Assembly: GCA_021201825.1 (NCBI GenBank)
Contig: JAJQED010000017.1
Location: 62,001-126,000, forward strand
Reading direction: 5' to 3'
Source of the DNA: Alistipes sp.
Lineage (GTDB): Bacteria; Bacteroidota; Bacteroidia; Bacteroidales; Rikenellaceae
Length of the DNA stretch: 64,000 nt
Every line of letters begins with the position of its first letter. Within the stretch, counting starts at the first letter, position 1. The notes beneath the pieces were generated by a model. That model was not told the origin of the DNA. It made no database searches and saw only the letters and a program-made list of their open reading frames with translations. The translations under genes were made by a program, and so were the position numbers. This document shows, piece by piece, positions 45,633 through 55,258 of this stretch.

Positions 45633-46631
45633 TTGGCTTCTTCCAATTTTGTCGATTACGTAAAGATATTCTGCCGTTCGGGTAAGGGGGGCAGCGGCTC
45701 CGCGCACTTCCGCAGGGAAAAATTCGTCGCGTTCGGCGGCCCTGACGGCGGGGACGGAGGCAAAGGGGGAAGCATAATCCTGCGGGGCAACAGCCATTAC
45801 TGGACCCTTATCCACCTCAAATACAAGAGGCACCTTTTCGCCGAGGACGGTCATGCCGGCAGCGGTTCGCGCAGCAGCGGCAAGGACGGGCAGGATATAA
45901 TCGTGGATGTACCGCTGGGTACCGTGGCCCGGGATGCCGAAACGGGTGAGTTCGTCGGCGAGGTTACCGAAGACGGCCAACAGCTTGTCCTGCTTAAGGG
46001 GGGCCGTGGCGGATTGGGCAACTGGCATTTCAAATCGGCCACAAACCAGGCTCCGCGTTACGCCCAGCCTGGCGAGGAGGGTCAGGAGGGTGCTTTTATA
46101 CTGGAACTCAAGGTTCTTGCGGATGTCGGTCTTGTCGGTTTTCCCAATGCGGGTAAATCTACCCTGTTGTCGGTCGTGTCGGCCGCAAAGCCTAAAATAG
46201 CCAATTACGCTTTCACTACGCTTGAGCCGAACCTCGGCATCGTTGAATACCGCGACTTCAAATCGTTCGTTATGGCCGATATCCCCGGGATTATCGAAGG
46301 GGCATCCGAGGGGCGCGGACTTGGGACGCGGTTCCTGCGCCATATCGAACGCAACTCGATACTGCTGTTTATGATACCGGCAGACTCGAAAAATATCGGG
46401 CAGGAATACGGCATACTTGTGAACGAACTCGAGCGATACAATCCCGAACTGCTGGACAAGCAGCGCCTTTTGGCAATTACCAAAAGCGATATGCTGGACG
46501 ATGAACTTATCGGCCAGATGCGGGCGGAATTACCCGAGGGGGTGACGTCCGTATTTATCTCCTCGGTAACCGGATATAATATCCCCGTACTGAAAGATAT
46601 GCTCTGGGAAGCCCTTAACCGGCCGGAATGA
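45633..46631 (+). CDS. obgE: GTPase Obg/CgtA
   Basis: 332 aa. The glycine-rich Obg fold starts at residue 2 ([19 protein letters not shown]) and includes [13 protein letters not shown]. The G domain has [12 protein letters not shown] and [12 protein letters not shown]. Obg is a 50S-associated GTPase linked to ribosome assembly and stringency. The start is TTG: homologues begin with the equivalent of this residue, and the -7 box lies just upstream. It converges on the DUF5689 gene. Confidence 0.96.
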   Translation: MASSNFVDYVKIFCRSGKGGSGSAHFRREKFVAFGGPDGGDGGKGGSIILRGNSHYWTLIHLKYKRHLFAEDGHAGSGSRSSGKDGQDIIVDVPLGTVARDAETGEFVGEVTEDGQQLVLLKGGRGGLGNWHFKSATNQAPRYAQPGEEGQEGAFILELKVLADVGLVGFPNAGKSTLLSVVSAAKPKIANYAFTTLEPNLGIVEYRDFKSFVMADIPGIIEGASEGRGLGTRFLRHIERNSILLFMIPADSKNIGQEYGILVNELERYNPELLDKQRLLAITKSDMLDDELIGQMRAELPEGVTSVFISSVTGYNIPVLKDMLWEALNRPE

Positions 46632-46638
46632 CCCCGGG

Positions 46639-47445
46639 TCAGAACCTGTCGCCGTCCATCATCGCATAATGGGCATTGACCAAGGTAAGCTGGTAAGAGC
46701 CGTTGAAATACCCGACCACACCCCGGACCGTTCCGCTGCCAGAGGGCAGAAGCCCGGAAGCGAACGTGGCATACCCGGAAGTACGCACCGCAAGGCGGTT
46801 GCCCTCCCGGTCGACAAGTGTGCGGTCGGTATCGGTATCTTCGTCACACCATGTCATCCCCTCTTCCCACTGTTCGAACTGCACGTCCCGAAGCTCTACA
46901 TAACAATGGATCAGGGACGGAGCCAGCCTGTCGATAGAAGTTACGGTCACGGACGGCTCTGCTTCGGCCACGGTAACCCCGACCGACGAAAGCAGGTAAT
47001 GCTCGGGAATATAAGTGACCTGGGTAGCAACATCCGAAGAGAGAACGCCCAGCTGGATAGCCCCGCCGTAGGTCCCCAGGGTCAGGGTATTGCAATAAAC
47101 GGTTACTATATCCCCGAGCCCGAACACCCTGAAATATTCCTCGAGGTCCACCCGGACCGCGATACCGCCCGAATCATCCTCAAGGCAAAGCGTTTTGTAG
47201 AAATTTCCCCACCGGTCGCTGCTTACCACACGGCCGCGTATGGAAACTTCCTCCGACACAGTTACCGGACGGTTTATATACATCGCCTTAAGGGCCGCTA
47301 TCGAGATAAACCCGTCCCCACCGATGGAGTTTCCGCCGTTTTCGCCGTTCTTCTCACCGAGCGGTGTTTTATCGACCCTGCACCCACCGGTCACAAGAGC
47401 CACCGCCGCAAGGCTAATTAATATCCAGGACCGCATCTTCCGCAC
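46639..47445 (-). CDS. DUF5689 lipoprotein (second copy)
   Basis: 268 aa. Lipobox VTGGC after a signal peptide. The OB-like DUF5689 domain shows ISIRGRVVSSDRWGNFYKTL (core RVVSSDRWGNFYKT) and ends in GTVRGVVGYFNGSYQLTL. It overlaps the upstream DUF5689 gene by 32 bases. These proteins sit on the cell surface or outer membrane with a TonB-type partner; their ligand is unknown. Confidence 0.84.
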   Translation of the reverse strand: MRKMRSWILISLAAVALVTGGCRVDKTPLGEKNGENGGNSIGGDGFISIAALKAMYINRPVTVSEEVSIRGRVVSSDRWGNFYKTLCLEDDSGGIAVRVDLEEYFRVFGLGDIVTVYCNTLTLGTYGGAIQLGVLSSDVATQVTYIPEHYLLSSVGVTVAEAEPSVTVTSIDRLAPSLIHCYVELRDVQFEQWEEGMTWCDEDTDTDRTLVDREGNRLAVRTSGYATFASGLLPSGSGTVRGVVGYFNGSYQLTLVNAHYAMMDGDRF

Positions 47446-48286
47446 TTCTTAACCTTATATAATAACCCGCCGTCCCGAGACTGAGGATGCCTGTAACCGT
47501 CACCCGTCCAACGGGAACGGTAAGCCCGGCGAAAGTTGCGTACCCACTCGTATAGACCGCGACGGTATTGCCCTGCGCATCCGCGAAATACCGGTAAGCC
47601 GCCTGGGGGACCGGATTATTTTCCGTCCGCGGATAAGCCCATGTAACGTCAGGATAGATAAAATCCCCGGCCGGGTATATCCTTTCCGCAATATCTTCCT
47701 CTTCTTGCCCATCATCTTCACCGGACTCTTCATCCTCGACCAAAACAAGGCCCGGGATAGTTATGAGACGACCGCAATACTGAGGCAAAAGTTGCGGGAC
47801 GGTTAAGGGCAGGGGTTCGACCTCGTTGAATTCAGAGCCCGGAACAAGGTAGTCCCCGGCCACCGTCCAGCTGTCGATATATCCGGGAGCATTGCCGTAA
47901 TCGTTGACCGACATACCCGCCTGCAATGTACCGTTATAAAGCGAAACGGTAAGGCCGTACAATTTTACGGCAGTGTAACGTCCCTGAATATAGGTATTGT
48001 GCAGGCTGTACATTCCCGCCCGTATCTCCATTGCGCCCGTGCCGTCCTCGATGAAGAAGCTACGGTAGATATTGCCGCTCTTGTCGTTGGCACTGATATA
48101 ACCGGCCACGATTATACTGTCCGTAACGTTCATCACTCCGTCGCCGCACATGGCGCGGACCGTTCCGATATTTGCATTAGGCAGAAGTATCCCGCTCTGC
48201 GGGGCGATCCAGTCCCCGGTCTTGTCATACCCGCAACCGTACAACAGGAGGGTCAATACCGTGATCAAGCAGATAAACCTGTCCAT
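47414..48286 (-). CDS. DUF5689 lipoprotein (first copy)
   Basis: 290 aa. The lipobox is LLYGC and the DUF5689 domain has IVAGYISANDKSGNIYRSFF (core SANDKSGNIYRSFFIEDGTG). Compared with its neighbour it has an insertion with acidic residues near residue 190. It starts 2 bases after the TonB-type barrel gene, so the three form one leftward operon. The frame is open further upstream into the barrel gene; MDRFICLITVL gives the signal peptide. Confidence 0.84.
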   Translation of the reverse strand: MDRFICLITVLTLLLYGCGYDKTGDWIAPQSGILLPNANIGTVRAMCGDGVMNVTDSIIVAGYISANDKSGNIYRSFFIEDGTGAMEIRAGMYSLHNTYIQGRYTAVKLYGLTVSLYNGTLQAGMSVNDYGNAPGYIDSWTVAGDYLVPGSEFNEVEPLPLTVPQLLPQYCGRLITIPGLVLVEDEESGEDDGQEEEDIAERIYPAGDFIYPDVTWAYPRTENNPVPQAAYRYFADAQGNTVAVYTSGYATFAGLTVPVGRVTVTGILSLGTAGYYIRLRSAEDAVLDIN

Positions 48287-48287
48287 A

Positions 48288-50753
48288 TCAGAATCCGAAT
48301 GTAATTGAGAAATAATAGCTCCGCCCGTAGCCGTACAGGTATTTGTTGGCAAACGGGGTCCATGTTGCATTCACTCCCGAACCGCGCCGGGCTATCCGTA
48401 ACTGCTCGTACGCTCCGTACACTATCCCGTTGTTATCTAGCAGGTTATTCACCGTGAGGAACAGCGACAGGGAACATCCTTTGAAACTGAAAGACTTAAG
48501 TAGGGATAGGTCGATTGTAAAAGCGTCCCCGAGTTCCTCCTGCGCAAGGAACCCATCCAATCCCTCGGCCGAGGAAGCCAGATTGTATGCCCGCTGCATG
48601 CGCCGAAGCGGCCCCGGCGAAACATAACGCCCACCGGCATAATTGGCGGCCAACGTAGCCGCAAAGCCGCCTGCAGAGTACTTAAACCGGGTATTGAAGA
48701 ACGTTTCCGGCGAGATACCCGTACGGTAGCCCTTGAGGTAACTCACCGCCCCGGAAACATAACTCTCCAGCGTGTTCTCGGAAAAGATAGTTACCTGCGG
48801 GTCCGCGGCGTATTTGTATCCGGAAGCGGAGAATAGCGCAGAGAGGTTCCACGTCGGTGTTATATCGTAATCGGCGGCCAGTTCTATGCCACGGTTAAGT
48901 GTCCTGACACCTTCCAGCAGCATCATTGAGTAGACCGACGCTATATCGTCCCAATAGCCGTAAGTCTCGGCCACGTTGCGGGAGTCGCTGTAAAAGAACG
49001 AAGCGGAAGCGGAGAGGATACGGCCACGGTAAGAATAGCCTCCGTCCGCAAGAACGGTTGTTACCGGGCGACTTACCCCGGTACGGCTGTTGGAATACAT
49101 CGGCGTAATGAAATGGACGGCCCATTGCTGCGGAGTTGTACCGCCATAGCCGTAAGCCGAAAGGCTATGCGAGGCGTCGAAAGCGTAACGTAGGCGCACT
49201 TCGCCGGTAAAGGTTTCATAGCGGACCCTGCCGGACCGGCCGTAAGACAAGGCACCCGGATATATCTCTTTCTCGAAATGCCCGTTCCGCTCGAATGTGG
49301 TCAGACCGTACGAAGCGGCGGCATATATTTTCCATGCCCCGGACGTATGGTCCACGGTAGCCATGCCGGTGAACCGCCGGGCAAAGATATCGTAATCGTA
49401 CCCGAACGTATCTCCCTCGTTAACTTTACGGTAAGGTGTGTTGACGTCGTTCATCACCTTGTCCCCGTAAATTTCGTCTTCGTAAAGGTATTGGTCTATA
49501 TCTTCCGGTGCCATCCCGCCCAACAGGTCTTTCATCCGGCGGAACCGGCGCACGTCGTCCGATATGCCATGCAGGTTTATGCCTACCGTAGTGTTCCCGT
49601 CCGCTTTGACCGTAAGGCTGACCGTCGCCTGTTTCTCCCGTGTCCGCTCTACCCTCTCGGAAAGGGTATAGACGGCCGTTTGGGAATTCAGGGCATTTAC
49701 CCCGTACATCCCGTCCCAGTCGATCTGCCTTACGGACATATCACCTGCCGCCCACTTGTCCCGGATTATCTCTTCCGCCATATCCGAAGAGGCATATGAT
49801 GGCATGTAGCGGTAATAGTCTGGGTACGGTGTCGCGGCATCGAGCCACGACAACCCGCTGACGGCACTCTCACCGCCCCGATATGCGACTGAAGCGGACA
49901 AATCGACCTGACCGCTCATTTCGCCCGAGTATGAAAGAACGGTTAACGGAACGAAACCTGCGGCTACCTTGCCGCTGCGAACCCTACCGTTATAATATCC
50001 CCATGAGGGATTGTAATGCCTGTTACCGGCCAACCCGGCGGCCTCCCCGGTGATATATGACCGCAGGCCGTCCTCGGACCGGTCGCCAGCGGAGAATACC
50101 GCAACGGTATGCCTGCCGAAGCTCCCGGAAATACCGGCGCTGTACGCGATCCTGTCTGTAAACACTCCCTCGACGGTAGCATCCCTACCCCACCGGCGGT
50201 AGATATCGGCCATATAGCTCCATCTGCCCGCAACCCCTGAAGTTGATGCCTTAAGGCCCAACCGTCCTTTGCGGTCGGTCGCGAACATCGCTACGCTCGT
50301 GCGTTCCCGGATGACGGCAGGAACAAATTCGTAAGACATACGCCCGGTGGGAACCGATCCGGCGGCGAAACTCCCGGCACCGGCTTCACCCAGCGGGGCA
50401 AGTTGGGAACGGGCGGCAGCGCTCAATAAGTTGTAATCTGCCGCCGTATTAAGGTTCCCGGAGACGTCGATACCCATTATCGTAACAGAATTGAAACGGG
50501 CCTCCGTGCCCCCGCGGGAATACCTGACGGGCGAATAAACCCCTCGCATCAGCCTGTCGAAAAGCGAAGCGTCGCCGGAAAGCGGCTCGAAAAACAGTTC
50601 CTCCGAGGTGAACGGGAGATCGTCCCTGTCCGGCACTTCGCCGGCAGGGGTGCCGTTGAACAGTATTTCGTAGGGGTCATGCTGTGCCGACAACTTCCCG
50701 TACCCCGCAAGGACGAAAACGATCGGCAGGGTAAGAAGCAGTTTTAGCGGCAT
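48288..50753 (-). CDS. TonB-dependent receptor-like outer-membrane barrel
   Basis: 821 aa with a signal peptide (LLLTLPIVFVLAGYGKLSA). The N-terminal ~100 residues contain a short plug-like stretch (FNSVTIMGIDVSG), and the rest has the alternating aromatic strand pattern of a 22-strand barrel, ending in the outer-membrane Phe (YYFSITFGF). There is no carboxypeptidase-like N-terminal domain and no obvious TonB box. With its two DUF5689 lipoproteins it probably imports or displays a surface ligand. The ligand is unknown. Confidence 0.8.
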   Translation of the reverse strand: MPLKLLLTLPIVFVLAGYGKLSAQHDPYEILFNGTPAGEVPDRDDLPFTSEELFFEPLSGDASLFDRLMRGVYSPVRYSRGGTEARFNSVTIMGIDVSGNLNTAADYNLLSAAARSQLAPLGEAGAGSFAAGSVPTGRMSYEFVPAVIRERTSVAMFATDRKGRLGLKASTSGVAGRWSYMADIYRRWGRDATVEGVFTDRIAYSAGISGSFGRHTVAVFSAGDRSEDGLRSYITGEAAGLAGNRHYNPSWGYYNGRVRSGKVAAGFVPLTVLSYSGEMSGQVDLSASVAYRGGESAVSGLSWLDAATPYPDYYRYMPSYASSDMAEEIIRDKWAAGDMSVRQIDWDGMYGVNALNSQTAVYTLSERVERTREKQATVSLTVKADGNTTVGINLHGISDDVRRFRRMKDLLGGMAPEDIDQYLYEDEIYGDKVMNDVNTPYRKVNEGDTFGYDYDIFARRFTGMATVDHTSGAWKIYAAASYGLTTFERNGHFEKEIYPGALSYGRSGRVRYETFTGEVRLRYAFDASHSLSAYGYGGTTPQQWAVHFITPMYSNSRTGVSRPVTTVLADGGYSYRGRILSASASFFYSDSRNVAETYGYWDDIASVYSMMLLEGVRTLNRGIELAADYDITPTWNLSALFSASGYKYAADPQVTIFSENTLESYVSGAVSYLKGYRTGISPETFFNTRFKYSAGGFAATLAANYAGGRYVSPGPLRRMQRAYNLASSAEGLDGFLAQEELGDAFTIDLSLLKSFSFKGCSLSLFLTVNNLLDNNGIVYGAYEQLRIARRGSGVNATWTPFANKYLYGYGRSYYFSITFGF

Positions 50754-50865
50754 ATAATTTTATTAAAGGCAGTTTGTAATCCAGGCTGTTCCCCGGTTTA
50801 ACGGCAAATCCAAACAGCGTGAAGATTACGGTACAATTTTTCCGATAACGGCATTCCAAAAAGAA

Positions 50866-50891
50866 CCCCTGCACCGTAACCGTTGCAGGGG
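50866..50891 (-). terminator. Terminator of speA
   Basis: CCCCTGCA (50866-50873) pairs with TGCAGGGG (50884-50891); on the minus strand it is followed by TTCTTTTT. A TATATTTG box (minus, 50892-50899) abuts it and may start the barrel operon. Confidence 0.6.
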
Positions 50892-50948
50892 CAAATATAG
50901 CGAATAATGTAAATTACCGGACTTTCCGGAACATTTTTTGGACCTTTC

Positions 50949-52340
50949 CTAATATCCCAGTATCCTCATCATGGACCGATAGCTCTGTTCCTTGGCGAAA
51001 AGCCGGGTGTAATACTCCGTATCGCCTTTTTCCCGGTCTATGATTATATGCTTGGGCGCGGGTATAAGGCAGTGCTGAATGCCCCCGAAGCCGCCGAGAC
51101 TCTCCTGGTAGGCCCCGGTATTGAAGAAACCGATATATTGGGGGTCGCCGTTGAGCTTGGGCAGGAAGATAGCGTTCTGGTGGGATTCGCCGCTGTAGAA
51201 GTCCTCACTGTCACAGGTCAGCCCACCGAGGAAAACCCGGTGGTACTCCTTATCCCAGTTGTTGATGGCCAGCAGTATATAGCGCTGTTTGATACCCCAG
51301 GTATCGGGCAGGGTTGTCATGAACGAACTGTCGATCATGTACCAGTTCTCCCGGTCGTTCTGCTGCTTCTGGTTGATAATGGAAAAAAGGGTCGCCCCGC
51401 TTTCGCCCACCGTGAACGAACCGAACTCGGTAAATATGTTAGGTTCCTCTATCTCCATCTGCACACAGAAGCTCTTTATCTGGGCGATTATCTCCTCTGC
51501 CATATACTCGTAATCGTACTCGAACGCGAGCGAATTCTTTATCGGGAAGCCACCTCCAATATTGAGGTTATTGAGCTTGGGGCATAATTTCTTGAGTTCA
51601 TAATATACGTTGAGGCATTTACTCAACTCGTTCCAATAATAGGCGGTATCCTTGATCCCGGTATTGATAAAGAAATGCAGCATGTGCAGTTCGAACTTCT
51701 TGTTGTTCTTTATCTTCTGCCGGTAAAACTCCACGATGTCGTTATACCGGATACCCAGGCGCGAAGTATAGAAGTCGAATTTGGGCTCCTCCTCCGACGC
51801 GATACGGATCCCAATTTTGCATTTCTTCTCGATAGCCGCGTCGAACAGGTCTATCTCCTCCTTGTTGTCCAGGATCGGGATAGTGTTCTCGAACCCGTTC
51901 TGGATAAGCGTGGCTATATTTTCCACATACTGCGGTCGCTTAAACCCATTGCAGATAATATAACGGTCCTTGTCGATCAGCCCGCTTTCGTAGAGGGAAT
52001 TTATTATCTGGATATCGTACGCCGAAGAGGTTTCTATATGGATATCGTTTCGCAGCGCCTCCTCCATGATAAAGGAAAACTGGGAACTCTTGGTGCAATA
52101 GCAATAATTATACTCCCCCTCGTAATCCACCTTGGCCATCGCTACGTTGAACATACGTTTGGCCCTCTGGATTTGGGAAGATATCTTCGGCAGGTAGGTT
52201 ATCTTCAGCGGCGTGCCGTACTGCTTGATAATATCCATCAACGGAACGTCGTGGAAATTCAGCTCGTTGTCGACTACAGCGAACTCATCCTGCGGGAATT
52301 CGAACGTTTGTTCTATAAGGTCGATATACTTGTTTTTCAT
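50949..52340 (-). CDS. speA: Arginine decarboxylase, short Bacteroidetes type
   Basis: 463 aa PLP enzyme of the alanine-racemase-fold decarboxylases. The PLP Lys lies in NYCYCTKSS (K84), the phosphate-binding loop in LNIGGGFPIKN, and the catalytic region includes GLTCDSEDF. This short form is annotated as arginine decarboxylase in Bacteroidetes. It would produce agmatine for polyamines. The upstream region has a remarkable inverted repeat. A related decarboxylase specificity cannot be excluded. Confidence 0.85.
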   Translation of the reverse strand: MKNKYIDLIEQTFEFPQDEFAVVDNELNFHDVPLMDIIKQYGTPLKITYLPKISSQIQRAKRMFNVAMAKVDYEGEYNYCYCTKSSQFSFIMEEALRNDIHIETSSAYDIQIINSLYESGLIDKDRYIICNGFKRPQYVENIATLIQNGFENTIPILDNKEEIDLFDAAIEKKCKIGIRIASEEEPKFDFYTSRLGIRYNDIVEFYRQKIKNNKKFELHMLHFFINTGIKDTAYYWNELSKCLNVYYELKKLCPKLNNLNIGGGFPIKNSLAFEYDYEYMAEEIIAQIKSFCVQMEIEEPNIFTEFGSFTVGESGATLFSIINQKQQNDRENWYMIDSSFMTTLPDTWGIKQRYILLAINNWDKEYHRVFLGGLTCDSEDFYSGESHQNAIFLPKLNGDPQYIGFFNTGAYQESLGGFGGIQHCLIPAPKHIIIDREKGDTEYYTRLFAKEQSYRSMMRILGY

Positions 52341-52373
52341 CTTCTTTATTTTTTCCTAACCGATCCGGACGAG

Positions 52374-52439
52374 CTACTTTGCATAACCCGGGACAATCCG
52401 GCCGAGACGGATTTTTAAAACTTACCGGATGCAAAGTAG
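52374..52439 (-). promoter_or_regulatory. Long inverted repeat upstream of speA
   Basis: CTACTTTGCAT (52374-52384) is a perfect inverted copy of ATGCAAAGTAG (52429-52439), 44 bases apart, with an inner AATCCG/CGGATT hairpin (52395-52413). It lies 34-99 bases upstream of speA. It could be a leader structure or a protein-binding site. Confidence 0.45.
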
Positions 52440-52561
52440 GCGATTTATTACCGGACGGACAAATTATTAACGTAAATATTATACCAATAATGCACTTACG
52501 GACGTTAATTACGCAAAAAATGTGCTTTGCGGCCCCCGTTGACAAATCGCATTATAAAATG

Positions 52562-52569
52562 TATCTTTG
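52562..52569 (+). promoter_or_regulatory. -7 promoter element for the HU-like/sigma-54 cluster
   Basis: TATCTTTG, 23 bases upstream of the ATG at 52593. Confidence 0.55.
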
Positions 52570-52592
52570 TGTGGTTTATAAAATGAGTGGCT

Positions 52593-53417
52593 ATGGTTGA
52601 GAATCTAATCGCCGGATACCTTGCTACAGGTAAACGGCTCGTCATACCGGATCTGGGCGCTTTCCTTAAAAAAGAGAGCGGCGAGACGGTCTTCGTCGAA
52701 TTCCTCAAAAAGGACGACGGGGTGCTTGCCGGGCTCGTTGCGCAGTCTATGGGGGTTCCACAACTGGAAGCGGCGAGCATCGTACTGCAGTTCTCGGCGG
52801 ACGTCAAGATGTCCTTGGGAAGCAAAGGGTTCTATGTCGTTCCGCGTGTGGGTACGCTCCGCAGGGACGGCACTGGAGCCATAGCCCTGTCCGCAGGTAC
52901 GATGGACGAGGGCCGGCAGGAAGCACCGGCCAGGGACGCCGTCGTTCCTCCCCAGCCGCAAGTCACTGCGGCCAGTCCGGCATCAACAGCACAGGTACCG
53001 AAACCGACCGCACCTGCGCTAACTGTCACGCCACCGGTCGGTTCAGGCCAGCATCAACCGCCCCGGCCGCAACCCGCAGTTCAGTCCCAACCGGCTGCGG
53101 CTCCGGCACAACGGGCTGCAGAACCGGTTACAAGACCGATAGTTGAAAGGCCCGCTGTAACCCATGAACAAACGGTACGCCGCCCCGCTAACCATAGTCA
53201 TTCTCCCGGGCCACAGCTGAACCCGCCCAGGAAAAGGACCGACATGATCATGATAATCGCCATAGCGGCCGCGCTGATAGCCATAGGTTCCATGGTATTC
53301 GGGCTTCTTGTGGAGAGCAACCCGATAAAGAATATACAGCCTGTCAGGGAACAGGTCGTAGCGGCTCCAACAGGGGATGAACTGCCCGCCGCAGAAGAGG
53401 AGGCACCGGCCGAGTAA
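52593..53417 (+). CDS. HU-like (CCDC81-type) membrane-anchored protein
   Basis: 274 aa. The N-terminal ~90 residues (LVIPDLGAFLKKESGETVF) match the HU-related domain found in Bacteroidetes SPOR-type proteins. A ~120-residue Pro/Ala/Gln/Thr-rich linker follows, then a single membrane segment (MIMIIAIAAALIAIGSMVFGL) and an acidic end. It lies 67 bases upstream of the sigma-54 activator. No SPOR domain is present, so it is not a complete SPOR protein. Confidence 0.75.
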   Translation: MVENLIAGYLATGKRLVIPDLGAFLKKESGETVFVEFLKKDDGVLAGLVAQSMGVPQLEAASIVLQFSADVKMSLGSKGFYVVPRVGTLRRDGTGAIALSAGTMDEGRQEAPARDAVVPPQPQVTAASPASTAQVPKPTAPALTVTPPVGSGQHQPPRPQPAVQSQPAAAPAQRAAEPVTRPIVERPAVTHEQTVRRPANHSHSPGPQLNPPRKRTDMIMIIAIAAALIAIGSMVFGLLVESNPIKNIQPVREQVVAAPTGDELPAAEEEAPAE

Positions 53418-53483
53418 CCGCCCCGGCGGGAAATGCAGCGGGCCCGGCCCGTTAGTTTCCGGGATGAAAACGATCGAGACCAG

Positions 53484-54701
53484 ATGGAGATACAATCCGT
53501 AAAACAACGGTTCGGCATAATAGGCAACAACGAGGCCCTGAACAGGGCGCTCGAGATAGCCATACGCGTAGCCCCGACGGACCTGTCGGTCCTGATCTCG
53601 GGGGAGAGCGGTGTCGGCAAGGAGTTTTTTCCACAGATAATACACGCATACAGCGCCCGTAAACACAACAAGTATATCGCAGTGAACTGCGGTGCCATAC
53701 CCGAGGGAACGATAGATTCCGAGTTGTTCGGGCATGAAAAGGGCTCTTTTACCGGCGCCACCGACTCCCGCAAAGGTTATTTCGAGGAGGCGGATAAGGG
53801 GACGATTTTCCTGGACGAGGTAGCGGAACTGCCGCTTTCGACGCAGGTGAGGTTACTTAGGGTTCTCCAAACCGGGGAGTTTATCCGGGTGGGGTCATCC
53901 AAAGCCCAGAAAACCGACGTACGGGTCGTGGCGGCAACCAATATTGACTTGCAGGAGGCAGTAAACTCGGGCCGCTTCCGCGAAGACCTCTATTACAGGC
54001 TCAATACCGTGCCGGTAGTCGTTCCGCCGCTGCGGCAACGCAAGGAGGATATTTACCTGCTCTTTCGCCGTTTCGCGACGGATATCGCCATGCAGTATAA
54101 AATGCCGGTGATCTCGCTGGACGAGGGAGCGCGGCAGTTGCTCGAGAACTATAGCTGGCCGGGTAACATAAGGCAACTGAAGAACGTGGCCGAACAGATC
54201 TCGGCCATCGAGCAAAGCCGCACCATTACGGCGGACATACTACGCAAATACCTCCCCCATACAGAGACTTCGCCGGTACATATCCCGGGGGACCTGGGCG
54301 GAGCCGGTGGCTTGGGCAACGAGCGGGAACTGCTTTATAAAATATTTTTCGACCTGCGCGCGGACCTTACCGAACTTAAACGGATGGTCGGAGAACTGAT
54401 AAACGAGAAAGGGGGAAGTGTCGAAATAGCCGGTCTGTTGCCCTCGGCCCTGCCATATGAACCCTACCGGCAACCGACGGGAGCGGTCGCACCCGCACAG
54501 CCCGAACCGGAAGACGCGGTTAGCGAAGATATTACTAACGAACCCTCTGTGCCGCTCACCAAAGAACAGGTGCAACGGGAATCCATCGTAAAGGCCCTGC
54601 GAAAACATAACGGCAAACGCAAGGATGCGGCAAAAGAGCTGTTCATTTCGGAACGTACCCTCTACAGGAAAATCAAAGACCTCGGAATATATGAATATTA
54701 G
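53484..54701 (+). CDS. Sigma-54-dependent transcriptional activator without receiver domain
   Basis: 405 aa. AAA+ domain: Walker A GESGVGKEF, the sigma-54 contact loop GSFTGA, Walker B TIFLDEVAEL, and RFREDLYYRLN. A C-terminal Fis-type helix-turn-helix follows (KRKDAAKELFISERTLYRK). There is no N-terminal receiver or sensor domain. Homologues next to lptE and secG are common in Bacteroidetes. The stop lies inside the start of lptE. The true target promoters are not visible. Confidence 0.9.
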   Translation: MEIQSVKQRFGIIGNNEALNRALEIAIRVAPTDLSVLISGESGVGKEFFPQIIHAYSARKHNKYIAVNCGAIPEGTIDSELFGHEKGSFTGATDSRKGYFEEADKGTIFLDEVAELPLSTQVRLLRVLQTGEFIRVGSSKAQKTDVRVVAATNIDLQEAVNSGRFREDLYYRLNTVPVVVPPLRQRKEDIYLLFRRFATDIAMQYKMPVISLDEGARQLLENYSWPGNIRQLKNVAEQISAIEQSRTITADILRKYLPHTETSPVHIPGDLGGAGGLGNERELLYKIFFDLRADLTELKRMVGELINEKGGSVEIAGLLPSALPYEPYRQPTGAVAPAQPEPEDAVSEDITNEPSVPLTKEQVQRESIVKALRKHNGKRKDAAKELFISERTLYRKIKDLGIYEY

Positions 54702-55224
54702 AAAAACGGTGCTTTATTTGGTGGCGGCTCTGGCGGTGCTCACGTTACTTGCCGGCTGCCGGATCAGTTTCTCGTTCTCCGGCGCGTCGATCCATCCCGA
54801 CGCCAAAACGGTGAGCATCGCTTATATACCGAACAACGCCCCGATGGTGGCCCCGTTGCTCAGTCCCACCCTAACCGATGCTATAAAAGACCGCTTCCAG
54901 CGGCAAACCCGTCTTACGGAAGTGCCCGAAAACGGCGACATTGCCATCGAGGGCGAGATAACTGGCTATACATCTACCCCGTCGTCGATAAGCACGCTTG
55001 CCGACGGGTCGGACGGTGCTGTGAGGAACCGGCTGACCATTACGGTCAAGATACGCATTAACAACGTTTACGAACCGCACTACAACGTCAACGACCGTAG
55101 TTTTTCGGCTTACCTGGACTACGACAGCAACCAGCTGCTGACCGAAGTGGAGAACTCGCTTATCCCCGAGATAGTGGATATGCTGGTAGACGATATTTTC
55201 AATGCCGCCGTGGCCAACTGGTAG
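54691..55224 (+). CDS. lptE: LptE-like LPS-assembly lipoprotein
   Basis: 177 aa lipoprotein: lipobox LLAGC, then a domain with FSFSGASIHPDAKTV and IEGEITGYTSTP. Bacteroidetes LptE resembles this in position and length. LptE plugs LptD in the outer membrane for lipopolysaccharide insertion. It overlaps the end of the sigma-54 activator gene by 11 bases. The assignment rests on gene context plus weak similarity. Confidence 0.72.
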   Translation: MNIRKTVLYLVAALAVLTLLAGCRISFSFSGASIHPDAKTVSIAYIPNNAPMVAPLLSPTLTDAIKDRFQRQTRLTEVPENGDIAIEGEITGYTSTPSSISTLADGSDGAVRNRLTITVKIRINNVYEPHYNVNDRSFSAYLDYDSNQLLTEVENSLIPEIVDMLVDDIFNAAVANW

Positions 55225-55258
55225 GCCGTGCCCGATTGGCAGCGAAATTGGAAATGAT

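Noticed and set aside
47414-47445. The two DUF5689 genes as fragments of one gene
   Set aside because: Each has its own signal peptide and lipobox, so they are two overlapping genes.
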